A DNA stretch of 64,000 nucleotides. It comes from Hydrogenophaga sp. (GTDB taxonomy: Bacteria; Pseudomonadota; Gammaproteobacteria; Burkholderiales; Burkholderiaceae_C). The notes beneath the pieces are model-generated. The model saw only the letters and a program-made list of their open reading frames with translations. It was not told the DNA's origin and did no database searches. Positions 26,600 through 34,245 of the stretch are shown here, piece by piece. Position 1 is the first letter of the stretch. Each line of letters opens with the position of its first letter. Location of the stretch: the NCBI GenBank assembly GCA_011391595.1, contig JAABQG010000004.1:22676-86675 (forward strand). Reading direction: 5' to 3'. Position numbers and translations under genes: made by a program.

Positions 26600-27243
26600 A
26601 GATCTTTCGATGAGCGCGACGCGCAACTCGCCCGCGATGAATCTATGGGCTGGATGCATGGCATGCCCCAGGCCATCAGGACCCTTCGAACGCGGCCGGC
26701 CTGCCCACAACGCTGGGTTCCCCGCTGATGCGCGACTTCGTTCCGGCCGAAGACCGCCTTTCTTTCCTGGATCCGCTCAAGCTGGAGCCCGAAAACCTGC
26801 GACGCATCCAAATCGGATGGCTGGGCGGCCTCGAAGGCTACCTTCCGATGGAGCCCGGCATCCTTGAGGTATGTGAGCAGGGATTGCAGCGCCTCGCCGG
26901 CCTGGGTTGTCGGGTTGAGCCTGCGAAGCTGGGCATGGCGCCTGACCGCGTCTGGCAGGCATGATTGGTCTTGCCGTTCAATGTGAGCGAACGCTGGCCC
27001 GGTCGGATCAACGAGGTGGCCATGGACACCTACCACCGCTGGATGGAAGTTGTGATCTACGCCACATTCGCCGGGTTGCCGTGCATCAGCATGCCCGCCG
27101 GATTCAGCCGGAACGGCTTGCCAATGGGCCTGCAGGTCATTGGCAAGCCGCAGTGTGATTTTTCAGTGCTGCGACTGGCCCACGCCTATGAGCAGGTGTC
27201 GCAGGACGTGATTCAGAGAGCGCCGATCCAGCAGGCCCGCTGA
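26600..27243 (+). pseudogene. Decayed amidase (amidase signature family) gene
   Basis: Pieces of one amidase are spread over two frames. 'GWMHGMPQAI' at about 26645-26676 is followed by a frame change near 26690 into 'AAGLPTTLGSPLMRDF'. This frame then reads 'LEPENLRRIQIGWLGGLEGYL' and 'RLAGLGCRVEP', hits a TGA at 26962-26964 and continues as 'LPFNVSERWPGRINEVAMDT' and 'GLPCISMPAGFSRNGLPMGL' to a stop at 27241-27243. The catalytic Lys/Ser-rich centre is missing, and only about 640 of the usual 1,400-plus bases remain. Clearly non-functional. Its 3' end overlaps the convergent LuxR gene. Confidence 0.85.
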
Positions 27244-27887
27244 ACCGCCGCGAGTTTGTTGTCAACCTTGAGTTTGGCCATGGCATTGGCCAGGTGGTAG
27301 TTCACCGTGCGTTCAGTGCATCCCATGCGAACCGCGCACTGGCGCGCTGTCAGCCCATCAAATGCGAGCGCGAGGCATTCGCGCTCACGCGGGCTCAGAA
27401 CACCACGCGCCTCGACCAGGGTCCGGCGCAAAAGTGGCCAGAGATTCAGCACCGACCATGCCAGCGCGGCAGCGTCAGACCGGTCGTGAAACTCACGTGG
27501 ACTGAACAAGAAACATTCGAACGCCCGCCCTGCAGGCAAAGGGAACTCGACCCGGACCACGCTTTGGTAGCCATGCCCCAGCCAAAGGCGACGCCATCGA
27601 CTTTGCGTTTCGAATGCTGACTTGGCGATATGCTGCCAGGCCACCAGCGGTGCATCAGAATCACGCCAGGGCGCGCCGAAATCCGGGCTTTCAGCCAAGG
27701 ATCTCGCAGCCTCGATCAGTCGCGGTGGATGCAGGGCCAGCACCAGTCGCTGGTCCGGCGTGGCAAACGGATCAGGCCCAAGAACCACCACGGCTTCCAC
27801 CGAGAACTCCCCCAGGGCCCGGAGCCATTCACTCAGCATTGCGTCGAGAGCGACACTGTCAAAGTTAACAGGGGGGTGCATGAGCAT
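27213..27887 (-). CDS. LuxR-family transcriptional regulator beside the alpha-hydroxyketone module
   Basis: A 224-aa regulator. The C-terminal LuxR/GerE helix-turn-helix covers about residues 160-224: 'LSPRERECLALAFDGLTARQ' then 'CTERTVNYHLANAMAKLKV', the form typical of quorum-sensing LuxR proteins. The N-terminal 150 residues are the size of an autoinducer-binding domain and end 'WSVLNLWPLLRRTLVEARG', but the canonical Trp/Tyr/Asp/Pro ligand residues are not obvious. No luxI gene is present, so it is a LuxR solo. Starts at 27914 or 27881 are possible. It is divergent from the kinase gene. Confidence 0.82.
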   Translation of the reverse strand: MLMHPPVNFDSVALDAMLSEWLRALGEFSVEAVVVLGPDPFATPDQRLVLALHPPRLIEAARSLAESPDFGAPWRDSDAPLVAWQHIAKSAFETQSRWRRLWLGHGYQSVVRVEFPLPAGRAFECFLFSPREFHDRSDAAALAWSVLNLWPLLRRTLVEARGVLSPRERECLALAFDGLTARQCAVRMGCTERTVNYHLANAMAKLKVDNKLAAVQRACWIGAL

Positions 27888-27967
27888 GCGGGGAGAAAAC
27901 CCTGACAATAACATTGAACAACAGGTCTTCGTTTTTTCGGCGGGTTCCCTTTGTTGCGGAGAATCAT
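27888..27967. promoter_or_regulatory. Divergent promoter region with degenerate lux-box-like half-site
   Basis: Eighty bases separate the luxR-type gene and the kinase gene. CCCTGACAAT at 27900-27909 matches the left arm of the 31630-31657 palindrome (CCCTGTCAAT) with one difference, followed by ATTG (27913-27916) and CAGG (27922-27925) at relaxed spacing. A weakened copy of the same operator could coordinate both promoters. Confidence 0.4.
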
Positions 27968-29275
27968 TTGACCAAACCGTTGTCATGGCAATGGCTGCTT
28001 GACCATGCCACCGCGAAACGGCTCCGGGAAGAGGTGCTGCTCGCGCCCCTTGAGCACATTCTTCACCCATCGCAGATTCGCCTCAAGTCGATCGGCGTTT
28101 TCTCGCTCATTGGTCAACCACTGTTCTACTGGATCTGGAGCGTCTGGCTGCCGCAGCCTTATGAAAACTTCTGGTTGCGCTGTGGCATGGCACTGCTCGG
28201 GGCGCTACTGATGTTGAACCGGTTTTCGAGTGCACCGTCCAGTCGCTCCACGCAGCATCTTTTCAACGCTATCGCCTTCATTGAACTGCCCCTGTTTTTC
28301 AGCTGGATGTATGTGATGAACGATCACAACGCCGTTTGGATTGCCAGCTTGGCGACCGTCGTGCTCTGTTACTTCCACCTCACGGACTGGCGCATCGCCG
28401 CCGCCGGCTCCATCGCTGCCTTCCTGATCGGTACAACGCTGGCGGGCGCCATGACGCCGGCGGGCACAACCCAGCCCGTTGCCCATCTCGTCGTCCTTGC
28501 GTTTGCCTGGCTCACAGGCATGATGCTGGGCCTGTCCGGCGCCAACTTGCGTCGTGAAAGGCTCAGTCACTCACTGACCACCATCGGCATCATGGCGCAC
28601 GAGCTCCGCACGCCACTTTCCACGGCAGGCCTGATCGCTGATGCGATCCTGATCGAGGCGAAACGCCAGCCCGACGGTCCAAGAGCAGGAAAGCTTGAGA
28701 AGCTGGCCCAGCGACTGCACGCCCTGGCGCGATCGATGAACCATCACATCGACATGCAGATTTCGAATGCACGTCTGTTGCAGCTTTCACAATACCAGGA
28801 CCGCATCTCGGCGCGTGAACTGGTCGATGAAGTCATTGCTGCATACCCGTATCGGACTTCGCGCGAGCTTGACTGTGTTGACGTCATCATTCACAACGAC
28901 TTCTGGTTCCGGGGTTCGCACACACAGTTCTTGCGTGTACTGGACAACCTGGTAAAAAATGCCCTTCATTCGCTGCAAGCGTCGAGTTCGGTGCTGAACC
29001 CGGGCGATCTCCGCATTGAAGTGGGTAGCCGGCAGTCCGAGGGGCGCATCACGATTTCGGACAAGGGTATCGGCATCGACGCAGCCTCCCTGCAGCGGGT
29101 GTTCGAGCCCTTTTTCTCTACCGACCAGGGCACTGGACATGGTCTGGGTCTGGCGTTCTGCAAACGCGTCATCCTTGCTGCCAATGGAAGCATCCGCGTA
29201 AAGTCTGAGCCGGCGGCCGGGGCAGTGTTCACAATCACCTTGCCGGTTGACAGGCAGGTCGCCGCAACGCAATAG
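27968..29275 (+). CDS. lqsS: LqsS/CqsS-like membrane histidine kinase
   Basis: A 435-aa sensor kinase. About six hydrophobic segments lie in the first 185 residues (for example 'SIGVFSLIGQPLFYWIWSVW' and 'WIASLATVVLCYFHLTDW'), the architecture of the CqsS/LqsS alpha-hydroxyketone receptors. The H box 'MAHELRTPLS' places the phospho-His at residue 211; then N box 'NLVKNALHS', G1 'DKGIGID' and G2 'GTGHGLGLAFCKR'. The start is a TTG with GGAG upstream (27958-27962). It is followed by the response regulator after 13 bases, so the two form a two-component operon. Confidence 0.85.
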   Translation: MTKPLSWQWLLDHATAKRLREEVLLAPLEHILHPSQIRLKSIGVFSLIGQPLFYWIWSVWLPQPYENFWLRCGMALLGALLMLNRFSSAPSSRSTQHLFNAIAFIELPLFFSWMYVMNDHNAVWIASLATVVLCYFHLTDWRIAAAGSIAAFLIGTTLAGAMTPAGTTQPVAHLVVLAFAWLTGMMLGLSGANLRRERLSHSLTTIGIMAHELRTPLSTAGLIADAILIEAKRQPDGPRAGKLEKLAQRLHALARSMNHHIDMQISNARLLQLSQYQDRISARELVDEVIAAYPYRTSRELDCVDVIIHNDFWFRGSHTQFLRVLDNLVKNALHSLQASSSVLNPGDLRIEVGSRQSEGRITISDKGIGIDAASLQRVFEPFFSTDQGTGHGLGLAFCKRVILAANGSIRVKSEPAAGAVFTITLPVDRQVAATQ

Positions 29276-29288
29276 GGGAACAAGTAAC

Positions 29289-30302
29289 ATGCCCTTTCCC
29301 ATCTACCGTCGCCCGGGAGGCGTCGCCTTCCTTGACGATGATCCCGCCTACCTCGAAATGCTGGCGGAGGTGATGCCCGAACACTGGCATGTCAGGCTGT
29401 ACCAGCGCCCTGCGGACTGCATCAACCAGCTGCAGCAAGAGCCCCCACGCCACGACGCCGATACGTGGCGTCAGAAGGAAATACTGGACCGCTGGCGAGA
29501 CGGCAACGCGCTGATCGCCCAACTCCTGGAATACTGGCGTGACGACGCGACGGCGCGCTTCGATCTCACAAAAGTCTGCGTTGTGGACTATTCAATGCCT
29601 GCAATGAACGGGCTTCAGGTCTTGGGCGAACTGGTGAACTGGTCTGGGTCGCGGGTGCTGCTGACGGGCCGCGCCGACGAGCAGATCGCGGTTTCCGCGT
29701 TCAACCAGGCCTTGATTGACCAGTACATCCCAAAGCAGACGACGGAAATCGCCCGCCGGCTGACCGACTCCATCCAGCGCATGCTCGATGAGCCTCAGGC
29801 CGACCATTCACTGGCCTGGCGCGCCACCCTCTCAAGGGAACAGATGGCCCTGCTTTCATCACCGGTCATTGGACGACAGCTCGCAACACTGGCCGATGAA
29901 CAGCGATGGGTTGAACATGTGGTGCTTGGAGATCCATTCGGGGTTCTGGCGCTGGACGCCGCCGGCATGGCATTCTGGCTTCAGCTGGAGCCGGAAAACC
30001 GGCTGGAGGAACTGGCCGAGATGGCCGTGTGCCACGGTGTGGATGACGCCGGACTCGAGGACATCCGTTCGGGGAGACGCCTTTTCGATGTCGAGTTCCG
30101 GCTCGCACTAGGACTTGAAAATGCCGGACTTCATCCGGCCGTTCGTCTTGGTAGCGGCCCCGTTGTATTCGGCGCCCTCGTGCCGGTTCCCCAGGCGTTG
30201 TGTCCCGGCCTGTCGGGCAGCTATGAGCTCTTTTTGAATTCCCGTGGCCCCCGTGAGCTTGGGGACCAGCCACCGGCGGCGTTCCCCGCAGGTCAACGTT
30301 GA
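29289..30302 (+). CDS. lqsR: LqsR-like atypical response regulator
   Basis: A 337-aa regulator. The receiver domain has acidic residues 'FLDDD' at 14-18, the phospho-acceptor Asp at residue 100 in 'VVDYSMPAMNG', Thr 126 ('LLTGRAD') and Lys 149 ('YIPKQ'). The acceptor lies about 45 residues later than in ordinary receivers because of an inserted helical segment, as in Legionella LqsR. The C-terminal 150 residues contain no recognisable HTH, so it may not bind DNA in a standard way. The ATG has AGGGGAA upstream. Its last 10 bases overlap the convergent synthase gene. Confidence 0.83.
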   Translation: MPFPIYRRPGGVAFLDDDPAYLEMLAEVMPEHWHVRLYQRPADCINQLQQEPPRHDADTWRQKEILDRWRDGNALIAQLLEYWRDDATARFDLTKVCVVDYSMPAMNGLQVLGELVNWSGSRVLLTGRADEQIAVSAFNQALIDQYIPKQTTEIARRLTDSIQRMLDEPQADHSLAWRATLSREQMALLSSPVIGRQLATLADEQRWVEHVVLGDPFGVLALDAAGMAFWLQLEPENRLEELAEMAVCHGVDDAGLEDIRSGRRLFDVEFRLALGLENAGLHPAVRLGSGPVVFGALVPVPQALCPGLSGSYELFLNSRGPRELGDQPPAAFPAGQR

Positions 30303-31570
30303 AGTTCACCAGACTGGTCACCATCACGCTGCCGGCGTGCGATGGGCCAGTCCCATGGTCTGGCCAGTGGTGCGATATCGGCAGCGACGGCTTCAACATG
30401 ATCGAGCTCGGCGTCCGCGAGTCCGGCATGCAGCGTCAGTCTCACCATCGTCCGGTTGCGACTGGTGGCAGGGGCACAAAACACCGCGCCAAAAACACCC
30501 CGCTCCTCCAGCAAGTCCCGCAACACCATGGTCGCTGGCTCGGTACCCGACTCCAGCGCGATGATCTGCTCCGTGCCCTGTTGGATGGGATAGCCCAGTT
30601 CCGTCAGCCTGCGCCTCAGCCGCCGGGTGTTTTGCATCAGGCTCGCCCTGGCGGAATCGCTGCGCCTGATGACTTCGAGTGTCGCAGCCAGAGCGGCAAT
30701 TTCGTGCGGCAGAAGGCAGGAGCTGAACATGTTCGGATAGCTGGTGCTCAGGACGTAGTTCCGGATCTCGGCTGGAACCGTCATGAACCCGGCACGACCG
30801 GCGAAGGCTTTGGCCAGGCTGGTCGTGATGAAGTGCACGCGGTGGCTCAGCCCCAGTTCAACACAAAGCCCGGCACCCTGTGGTCCATGCGTGCCCAGTG
30901 AGTGCGACTCGTCCACCAGGATCATGCAGCCATGCCGCTCGGCCACCTCCACCATGGACTCCAGTGGACATACAGCACCCGTCGTGCTGTAGACAGAATC
31001 CACCACCACCACGCCCGGCCCATGACGCTCGATCACGCGCGCCAGATGCAACGGGTCGTTGTGGCGAAAGGGATGCGACGGCGCTCCCGCCCTTCGAGCC
31101 CCTTCCCACAGGGAGGTGTGCGCCAGGCTGTCCAGATAAACCGGCGTTTGCGGATCGGCAATGGATTGCAGCAACCCGAGATTCGCGCTGTAGCCAGACT
31201 GGCAGATCAGTCCGTCATCCTTGCCGACCCACTGGGCAAGTGCCTTTTCCAGCGCGCGGGCGGGATGGGTGTCAAGCAGGAAAACGCTGGACTGGATCAC
31301 GAACTCGCCGTCGCATTTGATGGCATTGGACTGGGCCTGGACGATATCCGGGTGACCGGTCAGGTTCAGATAGTCGTTGCCGTTGAGACGAACAGCGTCC
31401 GGCCCTGCAACCCTTCCATGCAGAAGCGATCGTCCTCCCCAGAGGGAATCCCAGCGCTGGGTGAATTCGCGCTGCACCCGTTGGGCCAGATGAGCGCTGA
31501 TCGGTGCGGCAGGACCGGGTGCTGAATCGGAAAGGTTGTTCGTGAACTTCGGGCTTTCAATGACTTGCAT
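30293..31570 (-). CDS. lqsA: CqsA/LqsA-type alpha-hydroxyketone autoinducer synthase
   Basis: A 425-aa PLP-dependent acyl-CoA transferase of the alpha-oxoamine synthase fold. 'NDYLNLTGHPDI' opens the core. 'VDESHSLGTHGPQGAG' (residues 219-234) binds the cofactor, and the Schiff-base Lys is residue 254 in 'ITTSLAKAFAGRAGF'. 'MFSSCLLPHEIAAL' is typical of CqsA/LqsA. These enzymes make CAI-1/LAI-1 signals from acyl-CoA and an amino-acid-derived substrate. The ATG at 31570 has GGGAG upstream; an ATG at 31600 is an alternative. BioF/KBL-type relatives are the main competing identity, but the adjacent kinase and LqsR-like gene argue for signalling. Confidence 0.86.
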   Translation of the reverse strand: MQVIESPKFTNNLSDSAPGPAAPISAHLAQRVQREFTQRWDSLWGGRSLLHGRVAGPDAVRLNGNDYLNLTGHPDIVQAQSNAIKCDGEFVIQSSVFLLDTHPARALEKALAQWVGKDDGLICQSGYSANLGLLQSIADPQTPVYLDSLAHTSLWEGARRAGAPSHPFRHNDPLHLARVIERHGPGVVVVDSVYSTTGAVCPLESMVEVAERHGCMILVDESHSLGTHGPQGAGLCVELGLSHRVHFITTSLAKAFAGRAGFMTVPAEIRNYVLSTSYPNMFSSCLLPHEIAALAATLEVIRRSDSARASLMQNTRRLRRRLTELGYPIQQGTEQIIALESGTEPATMVLRDLLEERGVFGAVFCAPATSRNRTMVRLTLHAGLADAELDHVEAVAADIAPLARPWDWPIARRQRDGDQSGELQR

Positions 31571-31629
31571 GGGTTGCTCCCTGATGGTGAAACAATCCAT
31601 TGAAGACGCCCCGATGCCTTTTCGGCACC

Positions 31630-31657
31630 TTACCCCTGTCAATATTGACAGGGGTAA
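31630..31657. promoter_or_regulatory. Perfect 28-bp palindrome containing a lux-box consensus
   Basis: TTACCCCTGTCAAT (31630-31643) abuts its exact reverse complement (31644-31657). The inner 20 bases fit the lux/las-box rule NNCT-N12-AGNN, with CT at 31636-31637 and AG at 31650-31651. It lies 60 bases upstream of the autoinducer synthase start, so it is probably an operator for that gene. Confidence 0.75.
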
Positions 31658-31717
31658 AACACCAAATCGTCAAAAAGACATTGCCAATTCAGGCAAAGCA
31701 ATTCAAAAGTATGCGTG

Positions 31718-32842
31718 TCAACCTTGGCGCCAGGGCAGTCGGTGAAACCGCCAGCCGCCCTTTCGACCGCGTTGCGCGTGCTCATCCGGGTCGCCTTCGA
31801 AGCCTTCGAGAATGTTGTACGCCTCGATCCCCAATTCGGCTGCGCGCTTGGCTGCCGCCACAGAACGCACGCCGCTTCGGCACAACAAGACCAGTTTGCG
31901 TCCATCGGCCGCCGCCGCCTTGAGCCCATCGTCAAAAGCCGGATTCATCGCCATGCCGGGCCATTGCTTCCACGCCAGCGGCAAGGCGTCTGGCACGAAG
32001 CCGACCCACTCGCGCTCGGCATCACTGCGCACGTCCACCAGCACGGCTTCACCCGACTGGGCCCACTGCCAGGCCAGAACCGGCGAAACGTCACCCGCGT
32101 AACCTTGCGCCTGTCGCGGGTGAAACAGGTCACCACCGCCAGCATCATGGCGCAGACCCGAAGTCAAATTGGCAGGCACGGCCTCGTCCATCCGTCTGGG
32201 CCTGGGCAGATGCAGCCCGTCCATGATGGCAACAAACTCCGCCAGTGACTTGCCTGCCACGCGCGCGTTGGTTCTCTTCTCGACGCCGATGGTCGAATGC
32301 GTGCGCCCCTGGTAGTCGTGCCCGGGCCAGACGATTGTCTCGTCAGGCAGCAAGAACAGCACCTGGGTCAAGCTGTGAAAGAGCGACTCGGCGCTGCCGG
32401 ACTGGAAGTCGCTGCGCCCGCAGCCATTGATCAGCAAGGTATCGCCGGTAAATACGTGCTGGGCGTTGGGCGACTTCCAGACATAACTCATGCTGCCAGC
32501 CGTGTGGCCGGGCGTGTCCAGGCAGCGAATCTTCTGACCGCCAAACTCGAGTTCGTCACCCTCGCGCAACTGCACGGCCGCAGTGGTGATCCCGCAGCCG
32601 TCAGGCGCCGCAGTGCGCGCGCCCGTGTGCTCTGCCAGCAGGCCAGCGCTGGTGATGTGGTCGGCGTGGGCATGTGTCTCCACCGTCCAGAGCAGCTTCA
32701 GGCCGTACTGGCGCAGCGTGGCAAGGTCCCGTTCGATCTGCTCGTCCACCGGGTCGATGATAAGGGCATCGCGCGTGGACTCATCAAACAGCACATAGGT
32801 GTAGGTGCTGGAGGCCGTGTCAAAAAGCTGGATCGGATTCAT
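31718..32842 (-). CDS. Persulfide dioxygenase-rhodanese fusion (MBL fold)
   Basis: A 374-aa fusion. The N-terminal metallo-beta-lactamase domain of the ETHE1 type has 'THAHADH' at 56-62, 'DTPGHTAGSMSY' and 'FTGDTLLINGCGRSDFQ'; it oxidises glutathione persulfide to sulfite with a mononuclear iron. From about residue 260 a rhodanese domain carries the active Cys in 'LVLLCRSGVRSVAAA'. It is like the BpPRF and CstB proteins. It follows a CsoR-family repressor gene by 18 bases, giving a sulfide/persulfide detoxification unit. Confidence 0.9.
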   Translation of the reverse strand: MNPIQLFDTASSTYTYVLFDESTRDALIIDPVDEQIERDLATLRQYGLKLLWTVETHAHADHITSAGLLAEHTGARTAAPDGCGITTAAVQLREGDELEFGGQKIRCLDTPGHTAGSMSYVWKSPNAQHVFTGDTLLINGCGRSDFQSGSAESLFHSLTQVLFLLPDETIVWPGHDYQGRTHSTIGVEKRTNARVAGKSLAEFVAIMDGLHLPRPRRMDEAVPANLTSGLRHDAGGGDLFHPRQAQGYAGDVSPVLAWQWAQSGEAVLVDVRSDAEREWVGFVPDALPLAWKQWPGMAMNPAFDDGLKAAAADGRKLVLLCRSGVRSVAAAKRAAELGIEAYNILEGFEGDPDEHAQRGRKGGWRFHRLPWRQG

Positions 32843-32860
32843 CGTGTTCCCAAGCCCCCG

Positions 32861-33106
32861 TCAGGCAAATTTTGTCAGCATCTCGGCAACGTGTTCGGCC
32901 GACTGGTCGCCCTGCTCGATCATGCAACCGACCATGGAGAAAAAGGACTTGTCGAGCGCCTTGCGGGCCGCTGCCATCTGTTGGGCGATCTTCTCGCAAT
33001 CGGCATCGCCGTCGATCAGTTTCTGCAGGCCGCGAATCTGGCCTTCAATTCGTGCCAATCGGGCGCACAGCGCTCTCTTTTTTTCTGCGTCGACGATTCT
33101 GCTCAT
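32861..33106 (-). CDS. CsoR/CstR-family sulfur- or metal-responsive repressor
   Basis: An 81-aa all-helical repressor: 'RLARIEGQIRGLQKLIDG' then Cys37 in 'DADCEKIAQQMAAARKAL' and Cys61 in 'VGCMIEQGD'. The His used by copper-binding CsoR (spacing about 25 after the first Cys) is replaced by or adjacent to Cys61, so persulfide sensing, as in CstR, is more likely than copper. Its location with the persulfide dioxygenase supports this. The ATG at 33106 gives GGAA at good spacing; 33112 would add two residues. Confidence 0.82.
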   Translation of the reverse strand: MSRIVDAEKKRALCARLARIEGQIRGLQKLIDGDADCEKIAQQMAAARKALDKSFFSMVGCMIEQGDQSAEHVAEMLTKFA

Positions 33107-33319
33107 GGTCATTTCCAGGTTAAGTCCAGTTGGCGTCCCAGGCAGATGATAGCTTTGCCCCGACAGCCACCCGATGCCACATTTCAATTTTTCGGAGATC
33201 GAGCGGGATCGCCAGCCTGGACCATCAATCCGTTCTCCAGACTTCAAGGCGCAGAGACTGCCCCCCCGAGCATCACTGGCAATAGGTTGGCAGTGACAGC
33301 AATGGCCTGTCAGGTTAAT

Positions 33320-33343
33320 ATTGACGTTTACGTAAACGTCAAT
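33320..33343. promoter_or_regulatory. Perfect 24-bp palindrome upstream of ppk2-icmF
   Basis: ATTGACGTTTAC (33320-33331) abuts its reverse complement GTAAACGTCAAT (33332-33343), 18 bases before the polyphosphate kinase start, overlapping a TTGACG that could serve as a -35. The shape suits a MerR- or TetR-type regulator of acyl-CoA or branched-chain amino acid catabolism; no regulator gene is adjacent. Confidence 0.65.
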
Positions 33344-33361
33344 CAAATCAAGGAGACGTCA

Positions 33362-34207
33362 ATGCCCCCCACTGTTGGTGCGAGCAAGGCCCTGCTGGCC
33401 CCGTGGCAACCGCCTGTGAAAGGGGACGGCAAGCCGTTTTCGCTCAGCGGGCTAAAGGCTTCAGCCAAACCGTATTCCAATGGCGACAAGGCCGAGGGCA
33501 AGGATGCCGTCGAGGACCTGGCCATCGAGATCGACGCGTTGCAGAACCTGTTCTATGCCGACCGGCGCTACAAATTGCTGGTGATCCTGCAGGGCACGGA
33601 CACATCGGGCAAGGACGGCACCATTCGCGGCGTTTTTGGCCGCACGAGCGCGCTGGGCGTGCACACCGTGGGCTGGAAGGCCCCCACCGAGCACGAGCGG
33701 GCGCGCGACTACCTGTGGCGCATTCACCAGCAGATGCCCGCCGCGGGCGAGGTGATGATCTTCAACCGAAGCCACTACGAAGACGTGCTGGTCCCGGTGG
33801 TCAATGGCTGGATCACGCCCGAACAGGCGCGACAGCGCTTCGCGCAAATCAATGACTTCGAGCGCCTGCTGGCAGAGACCGGTACGGTCATCCTCAAATT
33901 CATGCTGCACATCAGCTTTGAGGAACAAGGGCAGCGACTGCAGGAGCGGGTGGACGACCCGACCAAGCGCTGGAAGTTCAGTCTGGGCGACCTCAAGGTG
34001 CGCGAGCAATGGGCCGAGTACCAGCAGGCCTATGAAGCGCTGCTGGGCGCGACCAGCACGCCCTGGGCGCCGTGGACTGTTGTGCCTGCAGACTCCAAGA
34101 CCCACCGCAACCTGATGGTCGCCACCGTGGTGCGCGACACCCTCAAGGCACTCGACCTGCGCTACCCGCCTGACGATCCGGCCTTGAAGGGCCTGAAGAT
34201 CAAATAA
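33362..34207 (+). CDS. ppk2: Polyphosphate kinase 2 family protein
   Basis: A 281-aa P-loop kinase. Walker A-like '[18 protein letters not shown]' near residue 78, the lid region '[18 protein letters not shown]' and Walker B-like '[11 protein letters not shown]' near residue 136 define PPK2. Such enzymes use polyphosphate to phosphorylate nucleotides (AMP, ADP or GDP). The ATG at 33362 has AAGGAG 8 bases upstream. It is 38 bases before icmF on the same strand, behind a strong palindrome. The exact nucleotide class is not determinable here. Confidence 0.92.
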   Translation: MPPTVGASKALLAPWQPPVKGDGKPFSLSGLKASAKPYSNGDKAEGKDAVEDLAIEIDALQNLFYADRRYKLLVILQGTDTSGKDGTIRGVFGRTSALGVHTVGWKAPTEHERARDYLWRIHQQMPAAGEVMIFNRSHYEDVLVPVVNGWITPEQARQRFAQINDFERLLAETGTVILKFMLHISFEEQGQRLQERVDDPTKRWKFSLGDLKVREQWAEYQQAYEALLGATSTPWAPWTVVPADSKTHRNLMVATVVRDTLKALDLRYPPDDPALKGLKIK

Positions 34208-34245
34208 GCCTATTTCAAGCAACGCCCAGAGACGAAAGCCCCGCC

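Noticed and set aside
27213..31642. A luxI-type acyl-homoserine-lactone synthase partnering the LuxR-type protein
   Set aside because: No frame in the region has LuxI features; the only synthase is the PLP enzyme.
31630..31657. The 28-bp palindrome as an intrinsic terminator of the persulfide operon
   Set aside because: No T-run follows on the minus strand; its position and lux-box fit make an operator more likely.
31630..31657. The 28-bp palindrome as a CsoR operator
   Set aside because: The CCCC and GGGG blocks are 14 bases apart, too far for typical CsoR sites, and it is downstream rather than upstream of the CsoR-like gene.
32297..33361. Long open frame continuing upstream of the polyphosphate kinase on the plus strand
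   Set aside because: It lies opposite the persulfide dioxygenase and CsoR-like genes, has no recognisable domains, and a strong AAGGAG-ATG pair marks the true ppk2 start at 33362.
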